NCBI GenBank assembly: GCA_025362765.1
Contig: JANYFI010000022.1
Location: forward strand, 1 to 5,918
Reading direction: 5' to 3'
Length of the DNA stretch: 5,918 bases
Origin: Ferruginibacter sp.
Lineage (GTDB): Bacteria; Bacteroidota; Bacteroidia; Chitinophagales; Chitinophagaceae
Part shown: positions 1-5,918 of the stretch, piece after piece
How the letters are laid out: each line of letters opens with the position of its first letter
Position numbering within the stretch: the first letter of the stretch is position 1
The notes under the pieces: model-generated
Told to the model about the DNA's origin: nothing
Databases searched by the model: none
What the model saw: the letters and a program-made list of their open reading frames with translations, nothing else
Made by a program: the position numbers and the translations under genes

Positions 1-122
1 ATCCAAAATTGAATTTTACTTTTAACACGGCGCAGCATCGTACTGTAAATGCGGCGTTAAGTAATACGTTTGGTTTTGGTGGCCACAATGCTTCTGTTAT
101 TGTAAAAAAATACGTTGCTTAA
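1..122 (+). CDS. fabF: 3-oxoacyl-ACP synthase II (FabF), C-terminal end only
   Basis: This is the last 39 codons of a ketoacyl-ACP synthase, reading in frame from base 3 to a TAA at 120-122; the rest lies left of the window. The segment NTFGFGGHNAS followed by VIVKKYVA is the hallmark C-terminus of FabF/KAS II, which condenses malonyl-ACP with acyl-ACP in the cytoplasmic fatty-acid elongation cycle. The GFGG loop lines the active site and gates acyl-chain entry in this family. The catalytic Cys and the two His residues are upstream and cannot be checked. The following gene is rnc, which agrees with the common acpP-fabF-rnc order. FabB or another KAS is possible from so short a fragment, but the rnc neighbour favours FabF. 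Confidence 0.92.
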   Translation, partial: PKLNFTFNTAQHRTVNAALSNTFGFGGHNASVIVKKYVA

Positions 123-273
123 TATTCCCGGAGTTTTTCTTCCCATCGATTTTGATGTTGTTTCAAAAAAATAATCATTACTGCTTCTTAACTCTGTGTG
201 TGAGGCTGTAAGTTTTTATATTTTTTCTTTGCCATAAATAATATTAATTTCGAAGTCACTTATCTAACTCCAA
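123..273. other. fabF-rnc intergenic region, no gene seen
   Basis: These 151 AT-rich bases hold no convincing open frame on either strand. A short CATC/GATG inverted pair near 147-160 is too weak to call a terminator. The only regulatory candidate is the TTTCTTTG element at 224-231. Whether rnc is read through from fabF or has its own promoter cannot be settled from the sequence. Confidence 0.5.
224..231 (+). promoter_or_regulatory. weak candidate -7 element upstream of rnc
   Basis: TTTCTTTG matches the Bacteroidota -7 consensus TAnnTTTG at all but one fixed position. It sits about 42 bases before the TTG start of rnc. No TTG-type -33 element lies at the expected spacing of roughly 19-21 bases, so this is only a suggestion. 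Confidence 0.25.
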
Positions 274-984
274 TTGAACTTATTTAAAGATTTTTTTACT
301 GTCAATATTAAGAAGAAAGAGTTCAAAAAGCAGCTCAGTAATGTGCTCGGTTTTACTCCCAATAATTTAAGCTTGTACAGAACTGCCTTAAGCCATCGTT
401 CAGTAAGAGAAGGTGCGGATGAAAACAATGAACGCCTTGAATTTTTAGGTGATGCCGTGTTAAGTTCCATTGTTGCCCATTACCTCTTTATGAAGTATCC
501 CTACAAAGGAGAAGGCTTTTTAACCGAAATGCGCAGTAAGATGGTAAACCGCCAGCAACTGAATGACATCGGCATAAAAATGGGCCTTAAAAAAATAACC
601 ATTTACAATAAATTTGATAGCTCGCTGAAAATATCGCAGATATTCGGCAACACGCTGGAAGCACTGATAGGTGCGGTTTACCTAGACAGGGGATATGATA
701 AAACCCAGTCCTGGGTCGAAAAATACATCATTTCAACCCATATGTTTATTGATGACCTGGAAGGGATAGAAATCAACATAAAAAATAAATTATACGGCTG
801 GGCCAATAAAAATGGTAAAGCACTTGAATTTGCCACACTGGAAGAAAAATTTGAAAATGGGCGGCGCCTCTTTACTATCGGTGCTACAGTAGATGGCGAA
901 CTGGTAGCCCAAGGCAAAGGATTTAATAAAAAAGACGCCAGCCAGATTGCGGCACAACTGGCTGTAGATAAATTGGGGTTATAA
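274..984 (+). CDS. rnc: Ribonuclease III
   Basis: This is a 236-residue RNase III, the cytoplasmic endonuclease that cleaves double-stranded RNA, including rRNA precursors. The catalytic domain spans about residues 20-155. It contains ALSHRS (38-43), the signature NERLEFLGDAVL (52-63) with the metal-site Glu56 and Asp60, and NTLEALIGAVYLD (126-138) with the essential Glu129. A double-stranded-RNA-binding domain covers about 168-236 and ends with the expected KKDASQIAAQLA helix. Length is normal for the family (E. coli about 226). The residue matching E. coli Asp114 is Asn126, which is unusual against the E. coli enzyme. The start is taken as TTG because an in-frame TAA lies at 265-267 and the first ATG (codon 73) is inside the catalytic domain; GTG at codon 24 is a less likely alternative. 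It follows fabF and ends just before a terminator. Confidence 0.96.
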   Translation: MNLFKDFFTVNIKKKEFKKQLSNVLGFTPNNLSLYRTALSHRSVREGADENNERLEFLGDAVLSSIVAHYLFMKYPYKGEGFLTEMRSKMVNRQQLNDIGIKMGLKKITIYNKFDSSLKISQIFGNTLEALIGAVYLDRGYDKTQSWVEKYIISTHMFIDDLEGIEINIKNKLYGWANKNGKALEFATLEEKFENGRRLFTIGATVDGELVAQGKGFNKKDASQIAAQLAVDKLGL

Positions 985-998
985 GTTCTTTCTTTCGG

Positions 999-1027
999 TG
1001 CCCGATTCATGCCAATCGGCATTTTTT
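999..1027 (+). terminator. Rho-independent terminator after rnc
   Basis: The arms TGCC(C)GATT at 999-1007 and AATCGGCA at 1014-1021 pair as eight base pairs with one bulged C, around the loop CATGCC. Six T residues follow at 1022-1027. It starts 15 bases after the rnc stop codon, where a terminator for the fabF-rnc unit would be expected. A shorter alternative hairpin, ATGCC-AATC-GGCAT, uses the same T run. Confidence 0.75.
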
Positions 1028-1099
1028 AGCTGAATAAATTCACTCATTTCAATCCTATTTCAGAAAAGTATTTCTACAGCAATAAATATATTTACATAA

Positions 1100-1113
1100 G
1101 AAAGATATCTTTC
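1100..1113. promoter_or_regulatory. Perfect 14-base palindrome overlapping the putative gpsA promoter
   Basis: GAAAGATATCTTTC is its own reverse complement and covers most of the proposed -7 element, 19 bases before the gpsA start. A site like this could be bound by a dimeric regulator, but no regulator is visible and no second copy was noticed in the window. In AT-rich DNA chance is a real alternative. Confidence 0.35.
1106..1113 (+). promoter_or_regulatory. Candidate -7 element of gpsA promoter
   Basis: TATCTTTC differs from the Bacteroidota consensus TAnnTTTG only at the last base. It lies 19 bases before the ATG of gpsA, which would give a short leader of about 12-14 bases. The terminator after rnc implies that gpsA needs its own promoter in this 148-base gap. 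No clear TTG -33 box is seen upstream. Confidence 0.4.
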
Positions 1114-1132
1114 ATCTTAGAATAAAGCCAAT

Positions 1133-2149
1133 ATGAAATTTGGAATAGTTGGTAGTGGTAGTTGGGGAACCGCATTGGCAAAAGTGCTGACAGATAATGG
1201 TCAGCAAATTTACTGGTTTAACAGGAGCCAAAAAGCCATTGACCATATGCTGCTGCGCAAACACAGTGCGCATTATTTAAGTGCAGCTTATTTTGATACT
1301 GCAAAATTAACGCTCACAACAGACCTCGCAGAAGTGATTGCGCAGTCTGACTGTATAGTTGTGGCAACTCCTTCGGCCTACGTGGAATCAACACTGGGCG
1401 TGCTTGATAACAATATATTTTCGGGTAAAAAAATAGTCAGTGCGGTAAAGGGGATTTTGCCTTCTCATACTTTATTGCTCAATGATTATTTAAAACAGGC
1501 TTTTGATGTTGCACTGGAAGATTATTTTACCATTCTTGGCCCTTGCCATGCAGAGGAAGTTGCTGCTGAAAAATTATCTTACCTCACTTTTTCGGGTATT
1601 GATGAGCGGATGACGCATGATATTGCGCAATATTTTAAAACCGATTACCTAAACACGGTGGAGAACACTGATATTTTTGGCGTGCAATACGCCGCGGTGT
1701 TGAAAAATGTTTACGCCGTAGGTGCGGGCATGGCGCATGGGTTGGATTATGGTGACAACTTTCTGAGTGTTTTAATCGCTAATTCCGCGGATGAAATGGC
1801 TGGGTTTTTAAAAATGGCAGGAATAAAAAATGTAGAAGTCGGGCATATTCATAACCGGGATCATAATTACGGTTCGTCTGTTTATCTCGGCGATTTACTG
1901 GTAACCTGTTATTCACTTTTCAGCCGAAACAGGACTTTTGGAAATATGATAGGTAAGGGGTACTCCGTTAAATCAGCGCAAGTGGAAATGAGTATGATTG
2001 CCGAAGGATACAACGCCAGTAAATCAATGTACATCATCAATCAAACCGTAAAGGCTGATATGCCGATTGCAGAAACAATTTACCGTATTTTATGGGAAGG
2101 GCTAGATGTAAAAGAAGCGTTTGATAAGATAGAACCATACCTGGTTTAA
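1133..2149 (+). CDS. gpsA: Glycerol-3-phosphate dehydrogenase [NAD(P)+]
   Basis: This 338-residue enzyme reduces dihydroxyacetone phosphate to sn-glycerol 3-phosphate with NAD(P)H, supplying the backbone for phospholipids in the cytoplasm. The N-terminal Rossmann fold begins directly at the start codon with GSGSWG (residues 7-12). VKG at 105-107 and LKNVYAVGAG at 190-199 carry the two conserved lysines (Lys106 and Lys191, matching Lys120 and Lys204 of human GPD1). GPCHAEEVA (136-144) is the family signature, and SRNRTFG (264-270) supplies the Arg-Asn pair that contacts cofactor and substrate. The length is normal. Where many GpsA proteins have GLSGLGDL, this one has SSVYLGDLL with a somewhat longer preceding segment, a form I associate with Bacteroidota. 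The ATG is preferred because the glycine motif starts six residues later. It is likely transcribed alone, between the rnc terminator and convergent hemW. Confidence 0.96.
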   Translation: MKFGIVGSGSWGTALAKVLTDNGQQIYWFNRSQKAIDHMLLRKHSAHYLSAAYFDTAKLTLTTDLAEVIAQSDCIVVATPSAYVESTLGVLDNNIFSGKKIVSAVKGILPSHTLLLNDYLKQAFDVALEDYFTILGPCHAEEVAAEKLSYLTFSGIDERMTHDIAQYFKTDYLNTVENTDIFGVQYAAVLKNVYAVGAGMAHGLDYGDNFLSVLIANSADEMAGFLKMAGIKNVEVGHIHNRDHNYGSSVYLGDLLVTCYSLFSRNRTFGNMIGKGYSVKSAQVEMSMIAEGYNASKSMYIINQTVKADMPIAETIYRILWEGLDVKEAFDKIEPYLV

Positions 2150-2178
2150 AATGGCTGATGGCGATATGTTTTATAAGC

Positions 2179-3324
2179 TCAAAAGAACAGGTCAGCCGCA
2201 ATTCCATCGGCAAATAATTTTCCTTCTTTTGTTAACCTGAATATTTTATTCTCCATTACAATTTTGTTTCCAAGTATCCATTTTTCACTTGCACTTTGCA
2301 ACTCAATACTTGCTTTTTCTCCAAACCTGTCTTCCACAATCTTTAAATTAAGTCCTTCCATCGTTCTTAAAGAAGTCATAATATATTCATTCAATTGCTG
2401 CGTTTGGGTCAGTATTTCCTTTTCAAAAGGAATAATGTTATTTTTTAAAGACTGGATATACAAGGCATTGTTGGCAATATTCCATTGCCTGCTTTTTCCG
2501 TCAAACGCATGGGCGGATGGTCCAAAGCCATAATATTTTTTACCTTGCCAGTAGCTGCTGTTGTGTTGGCTTCTGCTGCCTGGTCTGGCAAAATTGCTAA
2601 TTTCATACTGTTCGTATCCCGCTTCTTCCATCCATTGCATTAGCAGCATAAATTGCTCCGCCTGCTTCTCTGCCTCAACCGGCGGTTTTTTATGTTGCAG
2701 AATCATTTTATTCAGTGCCGTACGAGGTTCTACAGTAAGTGCATAACAGGAAATATGCGGTATATTTTGTTGAATAACAATTTCCGTATTTCTTTTCCAA
2801 AGGTCATTGCTTAGCAAGGGCGAACCATAAATAAGGTCAACAGAGTAATTGGTAAAACCTGCGTTTTGTATCTGATTGATACATTGAAGTGATTCAACTG
2901 CGGTATGCGCCCTGTTCATCCAAATCAATTCCTCTTCCATAAAGGATTGAATGCCTACGCTAAGCCGGTTAATACCGGCATTTCTCCATACTAAAAGTTT
3001 TGCCGGTGTAATGTCATCAGGATTTGCCTCCAGCGTGATTTCGATATCATCACTAAAAATAAATTTTTCATTTAATGCGGCAAACAATAATTCAAGATCT
3101 TCCTTGTTAATGATACTTGGTGTACCACCACCAAAATAAAGCGTGTTTATTTTTTCTCTTTTCTCTAAAACTAAAGGACTTGTTTCGACAATTGATTGCA
3201 GCCTGATTTCAGTCACCAATGCGGCAATCATTTCATCTTTTAATTTAAGGGAAGTAGAAAAATGAAAATTGCAGTAGTTGCAGGCCTGTTTGCAAAATGG
3301 AATATGGATGTATATACCTGCCAA
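2179..3324 (-). CDS. hemW: Radical SAM heme chaperone HemW (coproporphyrinogen III oxidase-like)
   Basis: This 381-residue radical-SAM protein is HemW, which binds heme and is thought to deliver it to target proteins; it is often mislabelled HemN. The cluster motif CKQACNYC (Cys11, Cys15, Cys18) is followed by Asn-Phe, so it lacks the fourth cysteine of true HemN (CxxxCxxCxC). Further marks are YFGGGTPS (63-70), EANPDD (99-104), RLSVGIQSF (120-128), YEISNFARPG (240-249), the conserved HNSSYW (254-259) and the HemN_C-type C-terminal domain from about 310. The start is TTG: an in-frame TAA lies three codons upstream at 3331-3333, no ATG is available between them, and IYIHIPFC must be near the N-terminus. 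It converges on gpsA (29-base gap) and diverges from the outer-membrane gene (58-base gap). No strong promoter is recognisable. Confidence 0.95.
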   Translation of the reverse strand: MAGIYIHIPFCKQACNYCNFHFSTSLKLKDEMIAALVTEIRLQSIVETSPLVLEKREKINTLYFGGGTPSIINKEDLELLFAALNEKFIFSDDIEITLEANPDDITPAKLLVWRNAGINRLSVGIQSFMEEELIWMNRAHTAVESLQCINQIQNAGFTNYSVDLIYGSPLLSNDLWKRNTEIVIQQNIPHISCYALTVEPRTALNKMILQHKKPPVEAEKQAEQFMLLMQWMEEAGYEQYEISNFARPGSRSQHNSSYWQGKKYYGFGPSAHAFDGKSRQWNIANNALYIQSLKNNIIPFEKEILTQTQQLNEYIMTSLRTMEGLNLKIVEDRFGEKASIELQSASEKWILGNKIVMENKIFRLTKEGKLFADGIAADLFF

Positions 3325-3338
3325 ACTTCTTTATTTAG

Positions 3339-3346
3339 TATTTTCG
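3339..3346 (+). promoter_or_regulatory. Candidate -7 element for the outer-membrane protein gene
   Basis: TATTTTCG matches the Bacteroidota consensus TAnnTTTG apart from C at the third T. It lies in the 58-base divergent region, 36 bases before the ATG at 3383. No TTG -33 element is seen at normal spacing; that position would fall inside the 5' end of hemW. Confidence 0.3.
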
Positions 3347-3382
3347 GTTTAATAAGTATTAGTAATATCAGCATAATAAAGC

Positions 3383-5194
3383 ATGCAACAAAAAAAAGGC
3401 ATTTCAATTCTTCAAATCATTACTGCATTAATGGTATTGATGGCGAACTGTCTTTTTATGGGGCATGCACAGGCTCAATACCAGCTTCGAATACACTACA
3501 TCGGTAAAGATACAACGTTTAAACCGGAGGATTTGAAACTGCAAACGGGTTTTGCAAGCCAGTTAATATGCGAAGACTATGTAAATAAACTACCAGCTCT
3601 TTTAAATGCAAAAGGATATACAGCAGTTTCAGTAGACACTATCAGCTATGCGGCAAGTTTTGCTCAACTGGAATTATTTATTGGAACTCAGCAACAATGG
3701 GTGCAGTTAAATGTGGCAGGCATAGAAAAAAAAGCCCTGGAACAAAGTGGTTATATGAGTAAAAATTTTGCCGGCAAGCCTGTTAATTTTAGTCAGCTGG
3801 CATATATTAAAGAACGGTTGTTGAACTATTATGAAAACAACGGATATCCTTTTGCCAGCGTTTTTTTAGACAGTATAATATTAAAAGATAATGAAACCAG
3901 TGCGGAATTAAGGGCTATTACGGGGCCATTATATCATATTGACAGCATCCGAATTAGGGGCAAAGTTAAAATTTCAAATAATTTATTACAGCATTACCTG
4001 GGCATTCCCAACGGAAGTATTTACAACAAGGGCAAGCTCGACCTGGTGGGCAAACGTTTATTGGAATTGCCGTACGTGCAGGAACAACAACCTTCGGAGC
4101 TGATGATGCTTGGCACCGGTTCAATTTTAAATGTATATCTTGAACCCAAACGCAGCAGCCAGGTTAATTTTTTAATAGGATTTTTACCCTCCACCAACGC
4201 AACTGGTAAACTGCAACTTACCGGCGATGTAAATTTAAATTTAAAAAATTCACTGGGACAAGGAGAAACCATTCTGGTTAACTGGCAGCAGCTGCAATCA
4301 AAATCGCCGCGGTTAAATTTGGGGTTCAATCAACCCTATATTTTTAATTCTCCTTTTGGGATTGACTTTTTATTTGAACTATTCAAAAAAGATTCAGCCT
4401 TCGTGCAATTAAATGCGCAGCTGGGCGTACAATATCTTTTATCAGCAAACCAATCAGGCAAACTCTTTATTCAAAAACAAAATTCTTTTTTACTTGCAGC
4501 AGGGATTGATACTAATCTTATAAAAGCAACTAAGGCTTTACCGGCCAACGTAGACGTAAGTGCCACCAATATTGGTATTGATTACAGTTTTAATAATACC
4601 AACTACCGCTTTAATCCCAGATCGGGAAATGAGGTGCAGCTATTATCAACAATCGGTATTAAAATAATCAGTAAAAACACCGACATCATCGGCCTTACCG
4701 ACCCAACTTTTAATTATGCTTCCTTGTATGATTCGCTTAAACTAAAAGGCTATCAGTTGAGGGTAAAAGCAACGGTAGCACATTATTTTCCTACCGGCAA
4801 ACGAAGTACCTTAAAGGGGATTGTAAATACAGGAATTTTTAACAGTCCCAATATTTTCAGGAATGAGCTGTTCCAAATTGGCGGTTATAAATTACTGCGG
4901 GGCTTTGATGAAGAAAGCATTTACGCAACCCGTTATCTGGTAACAACGGCAGAGTATCGCTACCTGGTAGGAATTAATTCTTATCTGTTTACTTTTATCG
5001 ACGCAGGCTGGGTGAAAAACAAATACCAGGCGGTGGATGTGTCCAATAAATTTGTCAGTACCGGCATAGGGATTTTATTTGAAACAAAACTTGGATTGCT
5101 CAATATGAGTTTCGCTATAGGCAAGCGGAACGATGTTAATTTCAATTTGAGTCAGGGAGCTAAAATACATTTTGGGTATATCAATTACTTTTAG
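3383..5194 (+). CDS. Omp85-family outer-membrane protein, TamA/BamA-like (POTRA domains plus beta-barrel)
   Basis: This 603-residue protein resembles outer-membrane insertases of the Omp85 superfamily. A Sec signal peptide (Lys4-Lys5, hydrophobic 7-26, AQA at 29-31) is followed by about three POTRA-like repeats at roughly 32-105, 106-182 and 183-256; NNGYPFASV (152-160) and YHIDSIRIRG (184-193) are typical POTRA stretches. The rest, from about 257, is alternating polar and hydrophobic strands of a 16-strand-type barrel. It includes NPRSGN (411-416), GGYKLLRGF (500-508) with the hallmark RGF of strand-6 loop, an EYRYL strand (524-528), and a terminal Phe. The architecture and length are nearer TamA (about 577 in E. 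coli) than BamA (about 800). An insertase or assembly role is inferred by family; some members are secretion pores or of unknown role. No tamB is in view. The ATG is the first possible start after TAA at 3377-3379. Confidence 0.88.
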   Translation: MQQKKGISILQIITALMVLMANCLFMGHAQAQYQLRIHYIGKDTTFKPEDLKLQTGFASQLICEDYVNKLPALLNAKGYTAVSVDTISYAASFAQLELFIGTQQQWVQLNVAGIEKKALEQSGYMSKNFAGKPVNFSQLAYIKERLLNYYENNGYPFASVFLDSIILKDNETSAELRAITGPLYHIDSIRIRGKVKISNNLLQHYLGIPNGSIYNKGKLDLVGKRLLELPYVQEQQPSELMMLGTGSILNVYLEPKRSSQVNFLIGFLPSTNATGKLQLTGDVNLNLKNSLGQGETILVNWQQLQSKSPRLNLGFNQPYIFNSPFGIDFLFELFKKDSAFVQLNAQLGVQYLLSANQSGKLFIQKQNSFLLAAGIDTNLIKATKALPANVDVSATNIGIDYSFNNTNYRFNPRSGNEVQLLSTIGIKIISKNTDIIGLTDPTFNYASLYDSLKLKGYQLRVKATVAHYFPTGKRSTLKGIVNTGIFNSPNIFRNELFQIGGYKLLRGFDEESIYATRYLVTTAEYRYLVGINSYLFTFIDAGWVKNKYQAVDVSNKFVSTGIGILFETKLGLLNMSFAIGKRNDVNFNLSQGAKIHFGYINYF

Positions 5195-5205
5195 AAAATT
5201 CAATT

Positions 5206-5213
5206 TAATTTCG
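5206..5213 (+). promoter_or_regulatory. Candidate -7 element for the DUF4271-like gene
   Basis: TAATTTCG is one base from the TAnnTTTG consensus and lies 17 bases before the proposed TTG start. It sits in a 36-base gap, so co-transcription with the preceding outer-membrane gene is equally possible. No -33 partner at the usual distance was found. Confidence 0.3.
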
Positions 5214-5230
5214 CCGAATAAATTTTCCGT

Positions 5231-5918
5231 TTGAAACAGGTTTTATATTTACTGCTGTTGATCGCCCTGCCTGTTTTACTTGCTGCACAGACTGTGGACA
5301 GCATTGTTGTAAAAAAAGCGGACACTACTATAAAGCTATCAGACACAGCCTCTGCAAAAGTACAAGACAGGCTCTCATTGCTAAAAGCCGATAGTGCTGC
5401 TATAAAAAGAGATTCGCTCCTTCATTCGCTGCCCGCTTATCATGTGGTACTGCAAGATATCTTAACAGAAAATAAATATTTACATACAGCCAGTAAACCG
5501 GTAGCTATGAGAATTTATTTTAAAAAGCAGGCGCAAGGTGACAGCGTTTTTTATGTATTGGTATTGCTGACTGCAGCTTTGGCTTTTTTAAAATTTTTTT
5601 ATGCACGGTATTTCAATAATTTGTTCCAGGTGTTTTTTAATACATCTTTGCGGCAAAGCCAACTGACGGACCAGCTGTTGCAGGCGAAATTGCCTTCCAT
5701 GTTTTATAACCTGATGGCGGCGTTTTCAGGAGGTACATTTTTTTACTTTTCACTTAAATATTTTGGATTTATAACAGAAAGAAAGCCATTGGACCTAATG
5801 CTGCTGAGTAGTCTTTTTGTAACAATTATTTATTTACTGAAATTCATTTCATTAAAATTTACAGGGTGGCTGTCCGGCTATAAAGATGTTACCGACACTT
5901 ACATTTTTATCATTTTTC
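5231..5918 (+). CDS. DUF4271-like integral membrane protein, 3' end beyond window
   Basis: An open frame of 229 codons runs to the right edge without a stop. It begins with a signal-like stretch, MKQVLYLLLLIALPVLLAAQ, then a polar segment (about 20-104) rich in Asp, Ser, Ala and Lys that probably lies outside the cytoplasmic membrane. Membrane segments follow at about 105-125, 157-178 and 189-209, with another beginning near 223. The stretch FNNLFQVFFNTSLRQSQL (128-145) with LPSMFYNL after it resembles DUF4271, a Bacteroidota membrane family of unknown function that I recall often lying just before hemD. The start is taken as TTG at 5231 because TAA at 5219-5221 closes the frame upstream and the signal sequence starts there; ATT at 5222 is the only other nearby option. 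It follows the outer-membrane gene by 36 bases, possibly in one transcript. The family assignment is from recognition, not a search. Confidence 0.75.
   Translation, partial: MKQVLYLLLLIALPVLLAAQTVDSIVVKKADTTIKLSDTASAKVQDRLSLLKADSAAIKRDSLLHSLPAYHVVLQDILTENKYLHTASKPVAMRIYFKKQAQGDSVFYVLVLLTAALAFLKFFYARYFNNLFQVFFNTSLRQSQLTDQLLQAKLPSMFYNLMAAFSGGTFFYFSLKYFGFITERKPLDLMLLSSLFVTIIYLLKFISLKFTGWLSGYKDVTDTYIFIIF

Noticed and set aside
264..470. 68-codon minus-strand frame over the 5' end of rnc
   Set aside because: It is antisense to conserved RNase III sequence, shows no recognisable domain and has no promoter.
678..1022. 114-codon minus-strand frame over the 3' half of rnc
   Set aside because: It lies antisense to the double-stranded-RNA-binding domain and starts inside the terminator hairpin; composition looks like a shadow frame.
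2132..2197. Possible terminator between convergent gpsA and hemW: AACCA/TGGTT hairpin at 2133-2146 and GGCTGA/TCAGCC arms at 2153-2158 and 2192-2197
   Set aside because: The first hairpin has five pairs and no T run on either strand; the second has a 33-base loop and reaches into hemW. Neither is convincing.
3440..3451. Possible lipobox (LMAN before Cys23) in the outer-membrane protein signal peptide
   Set aside because: Asn at -1 and Met at -3 are poor lipobox residues, and a good AQA signal peptidase I site follows at residues 29-31.
3262..3507. 81-codon plus-strand frame spanning the hemW start, the divergent gap and the outer-membrane gene start
   Set aside because: It is antisense to the HemW cysteine motif and out of frame with the signal peptide of the outer-membrane protein, so both overlaps argue for chance.
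4021..4329. 102-codon minus-strand frame within the outer-membrane protein gene
   Set aside because: It is fully antisense to the third POTRA-like region and the start of the barrel and has no recognisable features.
5194..5227. Inverted pair GAAAATT/AATTTTC in the gap after the outer-membrane protein gene
   Set aside because: Seven mostly AT pairs around a 20-base loop, with no T run in the right place, do not make a credible terminator; such pairs are expected in AT-rich DNA.

Overview
The window looks like ordinary core chromosome from a member of the Bacteroidota, perhaps close to Chitinophagaceae; the family is a guess. The indications are: AT-rich non-coding DNA with no clear Shine-Dalgarno sequences; TAnnTTTG-like promoter elements ahead of several genes; a GpsA and an RNase III with sequence variants that I associate with this phylum; and a DUF4271-type membrane protein, a family I know only from Bacteroidota. 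I see no mobile element, CRISPR array, phage gene, tRNA or rRNA, and no sign of a new multi-gene system.

Layout, left to right. The 3' end of fabF (fatty-acid elongation, to 122) is followed by a 151-base gap and rnc (RNase III, 274-984), in the order of the widespread fabF-rnc arrangement. A good intrinsic terminator (999-1027) closes that unit. gpsA (glycerol-3-phosphate dehydrogenase, 1133-2149) then has its own putative promoter, overlapped by a perfect 14-base palindrome. hemW (radical-SAM heme chaperone, 3324-2179) lies on the minus strand, converging on gpsA with only 29 bases between. Divergent from hemW across 58 bases is a 603-residue TamA/BamA-like outer-membrane protein (3383-5194). 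After 36 bases comes a DUF4271-like inner-membrane protein (from 5231) that runs off the right edge.

The genes serve separate housekeeping roles. FabF and GpsA supply acyl chains and the glycerol-3-phosphate backbone for phospholipid; the Omp85-family protein belongs to outer-membrane biogenesis; HemW and possibly the DUF4271 gene point to heme metabolism. The link to heme for DUF4271 rests on my memory that it often precedes hemD in this phylum, and hemD would lie outside the window.

The most noteworthy points are modest. Three of the five starts visible in the window appear to be TTG. RNase III has Asn where the E. coli enzyme has the metal-site Asp114. A palindrome covers the gpsA promoter candidate.
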